A stretch of 64,000 nucleotides of DNA, from positions 1,389,647-1,453,646 of the forward strand of contig CAKOGP040000001.1 in the NCBI GenBank assembly GCA_933822405.4. Reading direction: 5' to 3'. The notes under the pieces were generated by a model. It was given only the letters and a program-made list of their open reading frames with translations. It was not told the DNA's origin and made no database searches. The stretch is from Cylindrotheca closterium. Its lineage: Eukaryota; Bacillariophyta; Bacillariophyceae; Bacillariales; Bacillariaceae. A program made the position numbers and the translations under genes. Positions 21,248-30,834 of this stretch are shown here, piece after piece (the first letter of the stretch is position 1; each line of letters opens with the position of its first letter).

Positions 21248-24200
21248 ATGATTCCACACTTGCGGTCAGGTAGTCGGAATCTATGCACCGGTAGTCGCAC
21301 AAGAATCCGTCGCCGCTGTGACATGGCGAGAAGGCAATTCCTGGATCCCCCCCTTCAATGTCCATCTCGCTGTTCATCGACAAGACTCAGAACAATTAGT
21401 AGGACTATGACCAGTTATTATCGACCATTTTCGTCAAGTGTCCTTGCGTTTTCTTCTGAAGGCGAAGATCTGGACTTGATAAGTGATGGCATCAGTTCTC
21501 AAAAGAAAGACCTTCTCCTTGAAGCTTTTGCACAACAAACCAATGACAATATCCAGAAGATTGTTGGATTCCTCGACAACAAGTTGACCAAAAGAGGGAG
21601 AACCATCAATCTCTCTACCAGATGGCGGAAGCTGAATGCAATTGAAAGGGGGAGAAATTATCGACGAAACAATACGATGAAGAACAGCTTGACAATTGAA
21701 GAACTATGGGAAGAAGCTCTGGCTGAAGCTAGCATTCCTTTCATGCATCCAGAAATGTTGTCATCATCTGAAGACCCCTTGTCAAATTCTGAGGAAGAAA
21801 CAGACGAATCCATAACAGCTTCTGAAGAGGATTCATCCGAGGATGTGATTTCGTCGTCTCCCATATTTGGCTTGCATCTCGATGAGGAAGGCAGAATTGC
21901 AGAACTTGATGACGTTTCAAGGCTAGAGGCAAATTCTGAATCATCGCTGGATATTGACTCGATTTTGAATGACGCGAAAGAAGAATACATGAGCCAGCGA
22001 AAAGGTTTCGAGAGTCTTAACGCTGCTCTCGGAGCCATAGCCCTTCTAAATGCGTCGCGTAGTGAATACTGGGACGTGCTGGATACAACATTCGATTCTG
22101 GTGTGGAACAATCTGATGCCAAACTCGAAGAGATCGCTACTGGTGAATTGAGCACTAAAGAGCCGTTGGAGGACTTGAGTGCAATATGGGAGGATGATGA
22201 CGATGATGTATCAACAGAGAAAGAGGACGGGTCCACTGACGAGATAACTGCACTGACTGAAGCGACGCTGTCCGAATTAATAGATTCCAAAGAAAAAGAA
22301 CCGTGGCGGACGGCAACGATTAGTGAATTATTCGAAGATATGGAAGCAAATCAGTACATTCTCACCACAGAAGAGTCGAATTTACTGCTAGCATATATGG
22401 TAACATCTGTTGACGAGTCGGTGGACGCGATTCTCAATAACTCCTTGCAGCTGTTTGACCAAATGAAGACTCTTCAAATTAGCGGACAAGCAGAAAGTGG
22501 TCCTGACATCTACACATATCGAATCCTTCTCCTCGCGCTAAGCAGACGTCTCAGTGCATCGGGGGAGGCTCTCAAGCTTTCCAAAGGCTTCTTTGAATCT
22601 GGGCTTGAGGTGACTCCTGAGGTGTATCTGAACTGCATGGAAGTCTGTTTCGAGAGGAACGATCTCATTTCTGCCCACGACATACTCAGATCTGCGCTCG
22701 AGCAAGACGAAACTTTCCGCCCACCTGTGGCCTCCTACATTTGGATGATTGACATGATGAAGAACGAAAACCTTCAAGAACAAGCTCTTCGCCTTTTGAA
22801 TCAAGTGCACGAGGTAAGAAAGGTTCTATTTTTGCATTGTGGGTATTGCTCGGAGTCTCTGATCCAACCACATTGGTTTCATGTTGTAGAAACATAGTCT
22901 GAGTAGTGAGGAAGAGGGAAAACTATTTGTTTCGCTCTGCAACTGGCCGGTTCGATCCAGAAGAGGAGACCTCGTTGATACCACTCCTTTGATGTTGAAT
23001 ATCTTGGACATTTTGGAAAGAAGATGCAAAGGAGATGGGGATAAGCCTCAGAAGAAGATATGGAGAAAATTGATCACACGGCTTTGGAAGCAGGCTAAAT
23101 CCGGTGCATCCAATTGGAAAGACCTCGACCGAGCCATTGCTTCGTTTCTTGGATTGTACCCAGAGTATGTACCTGATCCATTGCTACTGAAGCAAGGATT
23201 GGATATGGCTGAAGCGATGTCCGATGCGTTGGTAATGGCTGAAATGATATCGAGGCAAAGTGCGAACGCTGAAGACGCTCCGGTCGGACGATTCGAATCT
23301 TTTGACGGAGAAGGCAATCCGATCCCAGAAGTTGCATCTGTTCCACAAGGTGTCTTTCGCAGAAGTCTCGATGTGTGTATTCGTTCGGGAAATGCAGAAA
23401 GCGGTCGTCAAATATTGGATGCATTCAAAGCTATAAAGGATGACTATCCAACGAAGCTTCAATCAGATGTCTTTGGTCTGGCTTGTTTGTGTTACACAAG
23501 AGCAGGACAAGCAAACGACGCAAAAGACACTCTCTTTGCTATGAGCGAGAGTGATATGGATGTGAGGTAAGTTTTTTCTTCTTTGAATGGGTTCCTTGAG
23601 TGCGTACCCAATCTCATCCAATGAATGCATCTCTCGTTACTATACTAGTGAAGAAATAGTGGGGGCAGTTTTGTACAGTTTGGTGGTGAACGATCGCATA
23701 GAAGAAGCGAACGAACTTTTTGAGAATATGGAGCAGCTGGTTGGTAAGAGACAACTCACTCCGGGTACTGCTTCCTACGATGCTATGATCCTATCCCACA
23801 TTCGATCGAAGTCTTGGGATGGCGCACTTGAACTGTTTGAAACAATGAAAGAAAAGAATCTTCCACCCAGTTCTCAAACGATACAGAGTATAGTCTTGGC
23901 CTCCTATCAAAAGGATGGTAGAGGCAACGTTTTGTCCACTTTAGACGAGCTACTACAGGAGCATGGAACTAGCACTAGCTTTGACGAGCGTACTTTCTTG
24001 TTGGCCTCGCGACTATTGCTACCCAAGGCTCCCAAGACCGTTGACGGACTGCGAACCATGCTTCGTGAAATCAGTGACACTGATCCATCCTTACGCGAAG
24101 AGGCATTGAACTTGACCCGCTCCTTGCGAACAGCTCAGGTGGAAGAGTACCGCAAGGCATCCAAGGGACAGCCCAAGTCGCGAGTGCAACCTCAAGACGA

Positions 24201-24267
24201 TGGACAAACATGGCAACGGTCAATAGGCTTCTTGCTGGCTTTGGTGAGGGCATCATCTCAACAATAA
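21248..24267 (+). CDS. PPR-like helical-repeat protein, probably mitochondrial
   Basis: Three exons, 21248-22813, 22890-23566 and 23649-24267 (953 aa). The N terminus is very Arg/Ser-rich and nearly free of acidic residues for ~75 residues, a good mitochondrial presequence. A long acidic, low-complexity stretch (about 145-350) follows. From about residue 390 the protein consists of paired helices with pentatricopeptide spacing, for example GPDIYTYRILLLALSR, TPEVYLNCMEVCFERND, TPGTASYDAMILSHIRSKSWD and LFETMKEKNLPPSSQT. Such proteins bind organellar RNA and act in processing, stability or translation. The RNA target cannot be inferred. Repeats are degenerate, so the number is uncertain. Several ATGs are available at the start; I used the first. 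Confidence 0.82.
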
Positions 24268-24355
24268 CTAAGGATAAATGGATTATTTTGCGACTACTAA
24301 CAGATAGGACTATTAGAAATACGCAATCTATGCTTATCTCGCTACAATACTATTC

Positions 24356-25501
24356 TTAATTATCTTGAAGAGCTGGTCGCTTTGCTGTGAGAACTGATTT
24401 GATGGCGTCAGGTAGCTCCGAAAGCCTGTGAATGCTAGCGGCAACATACTTTTTTCCGTTTTCGACTTGCTTCTTTCTCGCAGCCACTTCCTCGGGTGTT
24501 GCCGTACTCCATTCGGGAGTCTGCATTTTGCCTTCTGGGTCTCCCTTCTTTTCTTCCATCATTTCGTCCTCCTCCAAATGACAGAACCAAATGGCTTGCG
24601 CACCACATCGTGCACTCGCACCGACATCGTTTGCCAAGCAATCCCCGACATGTACCCATTCACCCAAAGTTGGAAAGGAGTCATCTCCAACGGTACCTGT
24701 CTTCTCTTGATAGTGTTGCAGGGAGTACTTGTAGATGAAATCGTGTGGCTTGCGATAAGGAAAGACAGCGTCCATTTCCCCACTGATAGTAAAATCAAAG
24801 TAGGGTGCCAAGGTCTCTTTCATTTGCAAAGGATCCCCCGCACCATTGGTAATGGCCACAATAGCAGCGTCTGGGTAGGTCGCCCTTAGCGCTTGCAACG
24901 TTTCCATGGCATCCTCATAAAGAAATCGTTGAGCTGCTGCATGTCGTTCGTCCTCCCATGCTTGGTAGCACTCATTGACCCACGCGTCCAATTGATCGTC
25001 ATTGTTTATGCCAGCATTCAAAAAGGTTTGCTTCAACGCCATTTTGCGCAGCCCTTGATAGGTGCTAGGTGCCTCCAAACCTTTCCGAATCGTCTTGGTG
25101 GTGGCCAAATAGTCGGGAAGTGCCACTTGACCACACCCTCGTTCTTTCAAGGCATCCAACATTTTCATGTTGGCCGCCTTGACGACATCAGTGGTTGGAA
25201 ACAATGTATCGTCCAGATCAAAGGAAATGAGGCGCAGCGGCGAATCTGCACTGTTGGCAATGCTATCAATATCAGTAGCTGCTGCAAAATTCTGCGTATG
25301 CGAGTGATGCAAGAATGGTCGACATGGTGTTCCAGCACTAGGGACGACGGCAATTCTTCCAAAGCCTGCAACAAATTGTGGCAACTCCAGAATAGACAAC
25401 AATACCAAGACGCAGAAAACGTTCTGCAAAGAAGCAGCTTTACAAGGAGAAGAAACCCTTCTCTTCCTTTCCACCCGAATTTGCTGCTTTGCGTGCTTCA
25501 T
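24356..25501 (-). CDS. HAD-superfamily hydrolase, probably plastid-targeted
   Basis: A subfamily I haloacid-dehalogenase-like phosphatase, 381 aa. HAD motif I is FDLDDTLFP, motif II IVAITNGAG, motif III near the KPHDFIYKY Lys, and motif IV HVGDCLANDVGA. The substrate is probably a small phosphometabolite and is not determinable here. The N terminus holds a basic region, then a hydrophobic core (NVFCVLVLLSILEL) and a VAGFGR site, fitting a diatom plastid signal with Phe near the cleavage point. The chosen ATG (25501) lies inside the last codons of the COX23-like gene on the same strand, in another frame. No usable ATG lies between there and motif I. An upstream ATG at 25576, or an upstream exon spliced into the CTTTGCAG at about 25398, are alternatives. 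Confidence 0.85.
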   Translation of the reverse strand: MKHAKQQIRVERKRRVSSPCKAASLQNVFCVLVLLSILELPQFVAGFGRIAVVPSAGTPCRPFLHHSHTQNFAAATDIDSIANSADSPLRLISFDLDDTLFPTTDVVKAANMKMLDALKERGCGQVALPDYLATTKTIRKGLEAPSTYQGLRKMALKQTFLNAGINNDDQLDAWVNECYQAWEDERHAAAQRFLYEDAMETLQALRATYPDAAIVAITNGAGDPLQMKETLAPYFDFTISGEMDAVFPYRKPHDFIYKYSLQHYQEKTGTVGDDSFPTLGEWVHVGDCLANDVGASARCGAQAIWFCHLEEDEMMEEKKGDPEGKMQTPEWSTATPEEVAARKKQVENGKKYVAASIHRLSELPDAIKSVLTAKRPALQDN

Positions 25502-25769
25502 TTTCTTCCGCGCGGCACTGCTTGTAAGCATCAAAGAATGGTTGACAGGCTCCTCGGTTATTGTAGTTCTGTTCAATGCACTGCAAAGATTCCTTGTGTT
25601 CGTCGGAACAATTGGTCAAGAACCGAGCGGTAGTGGAGTCTTGTGTGGCGTAAGGTGCTTTCTTGGGTTTGCCCTTGTTGTGTTTCAAACCTTTTCCGGG
25701 ATTGATATCGTTTGAAATTCTTTCTTTTACTTCTTCACCCTCCTTCTTGCTGAATCCGAATAAGGGCAT
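25440..25769 (-). CDS. COX23: Twin CX9C protein, COX23/CHCHD7-like
   Basis: A 109-residue intronless protein. The CHCH domain has CSDEHKESLQC and CQPFFDAYKQC, two exact CX9C motifs, with the family signature IEQN....RGAC..FFDAYKQC that characterises Cox23 (CHCHD7). Cox23 is an intermembrane-space protein needed for copper delivery and cytochrome oxidase assembly. A ~55-residue basic extension precedes the domain, as in the yeast protein. The last 62 nt overlap, in a different frame, the start of the HAD hydrolase gene downstream on the same strand. Confidence 0.88.
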   Translation of the reverse strand: MPLFGFSKKEGEEVKERISNDINPGKGLKHNKGKPKKAPYATQDSTTARFLTNCSDEHKESLQCIEQNYNNRGACQPFFDAYKQCRAEENEARKAANSGGKEEKGFFSL

Positions 25770-26083
25770 TGTCTGACTAAATGAGAGATAGTGCTTTGCG
25801 AGACCTTTTGTTTCTTGCTTTGTAAGCGACGAAGAATGAATGCGGCGGATGATGCATGCGGATCTGGTTGCTTGGGTGGATCAATGACGTGGAAAAATTA
25901 ATGGCCTGTTTTCAAGGTACCTATTTAGTCCAAAAGTCCTAGAGTACCAAGTCTAGTACAGTACTTTTACTCCTAAGATTCTGTGAGTAGAAGTACTACT
26001 GCCCATTGCACTGTTCTGGTCTACACTAAAGAGCGACGATAATTTTCATACAATTAGAATTTTATTCGTTTATAACACATGTA
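25770..26083. other. Intergenic region between COX23-like and PIG-Z genes
   Basis: This contains the COX23-like promoter and the PIG-Z 3' flank. A cluster of TAGTAC/GTACTT-type short inverted sequence around 25935-26000 includes TACAGTA at 25957-25963. No ORF of interest. Confidence 0.35.
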
Positions 26084-27958
26084 CTAACTGCTACTACCAC
26101 TACAAGAGACTTGGTATACATTCAGAGCCATGTTGTGGTAGAACTGAGTGAGCGATTCACCAAATGGTGGAAGATCCTCAGTACTGAGATGGTTTCCATG
26201 GCTAGTCAACAATTGGCAATCGTAGCTTGTTCCAGGCATTTCGCACTCATCGGGTGTGAATAACCAAGATGATTGGTCGTTGCTGGCGTTTCCATCAGGT
26301 TCTCGAATCATGGTGGGCATGACCAATACAACAACAGTATCTGATTCGTCCTTGCAACCAAGGTGTGCGTCCAGTGCTTGCTCCAGTGAAGCCCAATCCG
26401 ATCCATTCAAATCGACAAGACTGCTTGTTGTTGTTGTTGTTGTTGTTGCACAGAATCCTTCTGCCTTTTGTTCTTGGCCAGTATTGAGGACACATGTTTC
26501 ATCATCCCCAGTCGCTTGCCGAAGCAAAAAGGATGGCGGCATGTACGTATGGTAGTACACAATTGTTGTTGGTTGCTGATGCTGAAAACTCATGACTTCT
26601 TGGCCCAATTGAATCAATGATGGAACGACTCCCGATTGATGCAGGACACCAAACAAGGTGAACAGAACAAGATTGAAGACAATCCAAACAGTTGCAGCCA
26701 GCACTTGAAGCCATTGGCGTTCCTTCCAAATAGCGTTGCTAGTGGTGGAAGTTACCAAGAGCACCAATGGAACCAACAAGGGCAATAGGAATCGAGGTTC
26801 TTGATGTGGTGCCAAGGACAAGAATCCCAGACCTGAAACAATCATCCAACATGCCAATTTGTTGGTGCGATGCTTCCGTTGCTGTGAATCATTATCATTG
26901 GTAAATTGTTGGTTTTGCTGCTTCCTTGGATTGAATGTGGAAGCAATAATAATAATACAAATAATAATGTTCCAATACCCGACAATAGTCAATGGACCAA
27001 AGAGGATAAACATGTTTACCAACCCGTGAGTCCAACGAGGATGCAAGCCATGCTCTTTTAGATTGGAGACCTTGGAATTGTACATGAGTGCATTCCATGG
27101 AGTCACCACCAAGTCTTTTGTCGATAATAAGGAAGTCCATGCATCATCATCCGTATTGGAAAAGTAGTCCGATGAGTAGAATAGGGTATCGGCCAATATA
27201 AGGACAAAGCTGACAATGAAAAAGGCAATTGTCGTCACCATGACGCTCTTGATTGTATTCCTCTTGTTCTTTTCTCCACATAGTAGGTCGTACAGGAACA
27301 ACAGCATGACTGGAATGGCAAAAAACAAAAAGGTAAATCTGGTAAAGATTCCCAATGCACACAGCATGCCAACGTAGACACATGTTCGATTCGATATCGC
27401 TTGCTTCTTTTTTGGAAGTATCGAGGCAACCAGGAGTGCCACACAGCACGTCTCCATGGAATTGGAAAATGGCCGATTGAGCAGGACCATGGTGGGCCAG
27501 GAACTGGCAAGCAGCAAGAGCGGAAGCAACGAAACTGAGAGTGATGATGATATCGAAGAATCATCACCATTTCTTGATTTCATTGCCGAAACCACGACGG
27601 CATAAATACTCCAATCCACAGCTAGAACCGAAAAGATGGCACAGGCAAATCGTGGAATCCACAATACTTCTCGACCTGAGAATTCTATATGCTTGCCATC
27701 ATTCAGCATTGCCTTTATCATCATCCCATATATTTGGAGCGGAATCCCCGTCATGATTCCTGGTGGGAGTACCGATCGTAGGGCATTCTTTGGTTCAAAT
27801 TCCCATGCTATAATGGGAGGAGTCCCGTACCAAATCTCTTGTCCCGATTGAAAGAGTTCATCAGGGTGTACATATCCATTGAGAAAGGGACCAATAGTAA
27901 TGCGAGCAATCACCAGGACACTGTAGAGAAACCACGAGATTGATGATCTTGTTATCAT
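26084..27958 (-). CDS. PIGZ: GPI mannosyltransferase IV (PIG-Z/SMP3, GT22 family)
   Basis: An ER multi-spanning, dolichol-phosphate-mannose-dependent enzyme that adds the fourth mannose to GPI anchors. It is one 624-residue ORF. The GT22 catalytic acidic motif is in the first luminal loop: YVHPDELFQSGQE (His31-Pro-Asp-Glu34). WEF and RSVLPPG follow, then LNRPFSNSMET, many membrane helices and the late GT22 signature LAPHQEPRFLLPLLVPL. The HPDE(L/F)FQS form separates PIG-Z/PIG-B from ALG9/ALG12. The GYVHPDE context and the PP.IAWEF loop favour PIG-Z, though PIG-B cannot be wholly excluded. A Thr run near residue 505 comes from a GTT/AAC microsatellite (about 26424-26448). The luminal tail has few conserved positions. 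Confidence 0.88.
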   Translation of the reverse strand: MITRSSISWFLYSVLVIARITIGPFLNGYVHPDELFQSGQEIWYGTPPIIAWEFEPKNALRSVLPPGIMTGIPLQIYGMMIKAMLNDGKHIEFSGREVLWIPRFACAIFSVLAVDWSIYAVVVSAMKSRNGDDSSISSSLSVSLLPLLLLASSWPTMVLLNRPFSNSMETCCVALLVASILPKKKQAISNRTCVYVGMLCALGIFTRFTFLFFAIPVMLLFLYDLLCGEKNKRNTIKSVMVTTIAFFIVSFVLILADTLFYSSDYFSNTDDDAWTSLLSTKDLVVTPWNALMYNSKVSNLKEHGLHPRWTHGLVNMFILFGPLTIVGYWNIIICIIIIASTFNPRKQQNQQFTNDNDSQQRKHRTNKLACWMIVSGLGFLSLAPHQEPRFLLPLLVPLVLLVTSTTSNAIWKERQWLQVLAATVWIVFNLVLFTLFGVLHQSGVVPSLIQLGQEVMSFQHQQPTTIVYYHTYMPPSFLLRQATGDDETCVLNTGQEQKAEGFCATTTTTTTSSLVDLNGSDWASLEQALDAHLGCKDESDTVVVLVMPTMIREPDGNASNDQSSWLFTPDECEMPGTSYDCQLLTSHGNHLSTEDLPPFGESLTQFYHNMALNVYQVSCSGSSS

Positions 27959-28322
27959 ATTGTTATCTTTTTGAGACTGAAAATGCCATCTTATTCCTTT
28001 TGCCGTTCATGCATGCATTCACTTGGAGTTGCGGTTGAAGAATGATTGAAAAGTGTGATGGTGTTTTGATTTTTCAAACGAAAAAGATCGCCCCCGTCAG
28101 TCTTTCAACGGTAAAACACACATAAAATGCGTGTCGTACGTGGACCTCTTACGATTGACAGACCTGTCATAGTACTTTTTCTACAGAGCCGAAATCCAGG
28201 ATTGGATTCCGTTCTCATCTCGGATCGAGCTTTCGAGAATCTTCACTTCTGTAGTGAATTAGTTCATTCATTCATTCATTCTTCTAGAGTAGTAATTCAA
28301 TCCCCAAGAACAGTCCTAAATA
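27959..28322. promoter_or_regulatory. Divergent spacer PIG-Z / FUN14
   Basis: Start codons on opposite strands flank this region, so it should contain both promoters. A short ATTCATTC repeat lies at about 28264-28280. Nothing else is recognised. Confidence 0.35.
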
Positions 28323-28706
28323 ATGAGTGGAAATGGAGATATGCCCGATGCTGTAAATCAATTCTTGGAACGCTCCAAGGTTGCTGGTCCCGCTGTTGGA
28401 TTCGGTGGCATGTTGGGCTACTGTTCCGGCATGGCCTTTCGCAAAGTGGGAAAGGTTGCTGGTGTGGCCATTGGATTGACCTTCATGGGTGTCCAAACGG
28501 CTGCTAGCTCGGGCTACATCACAGTAAATTGGGACAAGGTCAAGGAGGATACTTTTGTCAAGACACTGGACGCCAACAAGGATGGGATTGTCAACATGGA
28601 CGACGCCCAAATGCATTGGAAAAAGTACAGTGACATTATGACGGATCGAGTGCCCAACGCCGGAGGCTTTGCTGCTGGATTCATGTTGGGTGCTAGAAGA
28701 GGTTAA
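28323..28706 (+). CDS. FUN14-domain membrane protein with EF-hand-like loop
   Basis: A 127-residue protein of the FUN14 family (FUNDC1/2 relatives), small membrane proteins of the mitochondrial outer membrane or plastids. The FUN14 core is visible: Gly-rich helices VGFGGMLGYCSGMAFRKVGK and VAGVAIGLTFMGVQTAASSGY, then VNWDKVKED, and a last helix AGGFAAGFMLGARRG. Between helices two and three lies DANKDGIVNMDD (residues 83-94), which fits the 12-position EF-hand loop (Asp1, Asn3, Asp5, Gly6, hydrophobic 8) with Asp at position 12. No LC3-interacting YxxL motif is present at the N terminus, so a mitophagy role like animal FUNDC1 is not supported. Confidence 0.88.
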   Translation: MSGNGDMPDAVNQFLERSKVAGPAVGFGGMLGYCSGMAFRKVGKVAGVAIGLTFMGVQTAASSGYITVNWDKVKEDTFVKTLDANKDGIVNMDDAQMHWKKYSDIMTDRVPNAGGFAAGFMLGARRG

Positions 28707-29241
28707 AAATCATTGGATCACCGCTTACCATGGGTGATGTGGTGTTATTTTGTGGTTGTTCCTCTAGCAGTTTCAAAACAAACAAAAATATTGTGCGTTT
28801 CCATTTCGACTTGCTCGTGAAAGATCCAAATGAGAAACGAACAAAAGCTGTGAGTTGGTACTTCAAAGGAACATGATCATGGATCCATCAACTGTGATTG
28901 GTTTCTTCATGAAGTCCTTCGATAATTGTTTTCATTAGTTGCTTCAATAAATTTATTTTTTGGCATAGAAAAAATGATATTTCTTTGTTCTTATAATAGT
29001 ATTAATATACTATACTCGTCTCTCTCGGTTTTGGATCATTGTCTCGAATAGAATTCAAAGAGAAATCGTAATAATTCAAAAGTTATATCATTATCGTTAA
29101 GAATTGTCTAACTCACTCTCCTTGTCGTCCCGTTTCATTTCAACAGATTGAATAGCAACCACTCTTCCAATCAACTCAAAAGCAGTCTAGTAGTCAGCAC
29201 TACCTCGTCAGTCCTCCAGATCACAGTGTTCCTTTCTCCCA
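28707..29241. other. Intergenic region, 3' flanks of FUN14 and TAF9
   Basis: These are the 3' flanks of two convergent genes. The sequence is AT-rich, with the densest A/T stretch at about 28935-29010. No ORF, RNA gene or repeat that I can support. Confidence 0.4.
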
Positions 29242-30408
29242 TTACAGCAACCCGGGTGGATTTCCAAGATAATTATTCATTGGATTGGGAGGACCAGAGG
29301 ACATGCCTCCCATTTGTGGTTGTTGCGGTTGTTGTCCCATGGGCTGCTGTGGCATTCCTGGAGCGGGTGCCATGGCCCCGCCGCCGGGATTGCCAAGGGG
29401 AGCACCACCCATGGGTGGGGGAGTAAGACCTGTTGTAGGATTGGCGGATGGTGGGGGTCCTCCTCCTGTTGTCGCTCCAGGATTGGGGGGCATAGCGCCA
29501 AGGGCAGTGTTGGGAGTGCCTCCAGTATTGGTTGGATCGGCTCCATCCTTCTCTTGAATATTCACAGGAATTTGACGTCCACGATTAGCTCCATAGCTGG
29601 CCGTCGTCTTACTGCCTTGCTTGCTAGAGGACGATGTGGATGGTTTCTTGACGGGCAAGGAAGGTGCGGGTTGCACCATTTTGTTGGCCACTTGCGCCCC
29701 ACTGACTACATCAAAGGTTCGCGCCGTGAGTTGATGCTTCTTGGGGGGCAGCGAGACGCCCGAATAACATTGAGTCGGTATGGGTGGTAAGGGTACCCGA
29801 TTGATAGTTTGGGCCAGCAAATTGAGCTTGGGCAACTGGGCTTGCAAGGCAGTGGGATGGTCCGGTCTATACGAGTCTGCCAATTCCAAGTCGGCCTTGG
29901 CAATCTCGGTGCGGTTGGCCATGAAGGCATAATCTTGAGAATCAGTAATGATTTCGTAAGCAAAGCGCCGAGCTTGTTCCAACAAGCAATAAAAGGCTTG
30001 GGGCGTCACATCACTTCTCGTCAGATTATTCTTGAGGAGGGCAGTATCGACAATTTGGAACTGTTCCGGTAAAATCCTGCCGTGTTCTGCCATGGGAGTT
30101 TCTTCGGCGGCCGAAGGTAGGACATCTTCGTCTCGATACCATAGAGGATCTGATCGTCGGGCTGCAGCCTTGTTACGTTGGGCGGTTAGTTCCGCGTGAG
30201 CAGCCCGGGAGGCATTCAATGCGGCCTGAGTGGCCGCCGAGTTGCCGGTATTCTTCTTGGTAGACCTCTTTTTTGTGGTTTTCTTGGTCTTGGTGCCTCC
30301 ACCAGCTTTGGTGGCTGTCTTACTGGGACTTTTCGTCGTGGATTTAGTAGTAGCATTGGAAGTGGCCGTTGCGGTGTTGGTAGGATTGGGATTGGGAGCT
30401 GTCACCAT
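29242..30408 (-). CDS. TAF9: Transcription initiation factor TFIID subunit 9
   Basis: A histone-fold subunit of TFIID (and SAGA in other eukaryotes), pairing with TAF6. It is intronless, 388 aa. A Thr/Lys/Ala-rich N terminus of ~100 residues precedes the fold. The fold (about residues 125-200) reads LLEQARRFAYEIITDSQDYAFMANRTEIAKADLELA, matching the family's LLEFAYRYVT..LDDA..YS.HA.K..V...D. It is followed by LLAQTINRVPLPPI, CYSGVSLPPKKHQLTA and the TFDVVSG segment, equal to the TAF9 post-fold motif (R.N..PLP.I....G..LPP.R.CLT). The last ~120 residues are Pro/Gly/Met-rich and disordered. Confidence 0.93.
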   Translation of the reverse strand: MVTAPNPNPTNTATATSNATTKSTTKSPSKTATKAGGGTKTKKTTKKRSTKKNTGNSAATQAALNASRAAHAELTAQRNKAAARRSDPLWYRDEDVLPSAAEETPMAEHGRILPEQFQIVDTALLKNNLTRSDVTPQAFYCLLEQARRFAYEIITDSQDYAFMANRTEIAKADLELADSYRPDHPTALQAQLPKLNLLAQTINRVPLPPIPTQCYSGVSLPPKKHQLTARTFDVVSGAQVANKMVQPAPSLPVKKPSTSSSSKQGSKTTASYGANRGRQIPVNIQEKDGADPTNTGGTPNTALGAMPPNPGATTGGGPPPSANPTTGLTPPPMGGAPLGNPGGGAMAPAPGMPQQPMGQQPQQPQMGGMSSGPPNPMNNYLGNPPGLL

Positions 30409-30834
30409 GGTTGGCTTCGCTTGTCTGAGAGGAGTCAGTCAATCAGTCGACGTTCAAGAGGTTTGAGTTTGAGGCAGAAACCAAACAAATTATAGGTAGG
30501 AGACACCAAGAGACAACTCGAGTCTCTCCGTTGCTGTGTGATGTGATGATCACTGCGATGGCTACAGTATGTCCTTGTGATCTTCAATGGCAATCACTCT
30601 TGGATTTTATATTGATGTTGCAGCGATCGATGTGAAAATTTCAGTGACTTTGGGTTCCCCATAATAGCTACACACACGCCCCCTACCCCTGTTTTCGATG
30701 GCAATGTTTTCAGATGAAGAATCAATCGATCATAAGGGCACTACTATCGTCTATCGTGCACTTTGCAATGATGTTCAAGTCCTTCTGTAGATTACTATGC
30801 TGAAGCATCTGGAAAGGGCAAATACAACGATACC
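30409..30834. promoter_or_regulatory. Divergent spacer TAF9 / LRR gene
   Basis: Probably carries both promoters. TACAGTA lies at 30563-30569 and a short C-rich block (cgccccctacccc) at about 30677. No gene. Confidence 0.35.

Noticed and set aside
21658..22290. 210-codon Ser-rich minus ORF
   Set aside because: Antisense of the acidic region of the PPR-like gene; composition is the complement of Glu/Asp codons.
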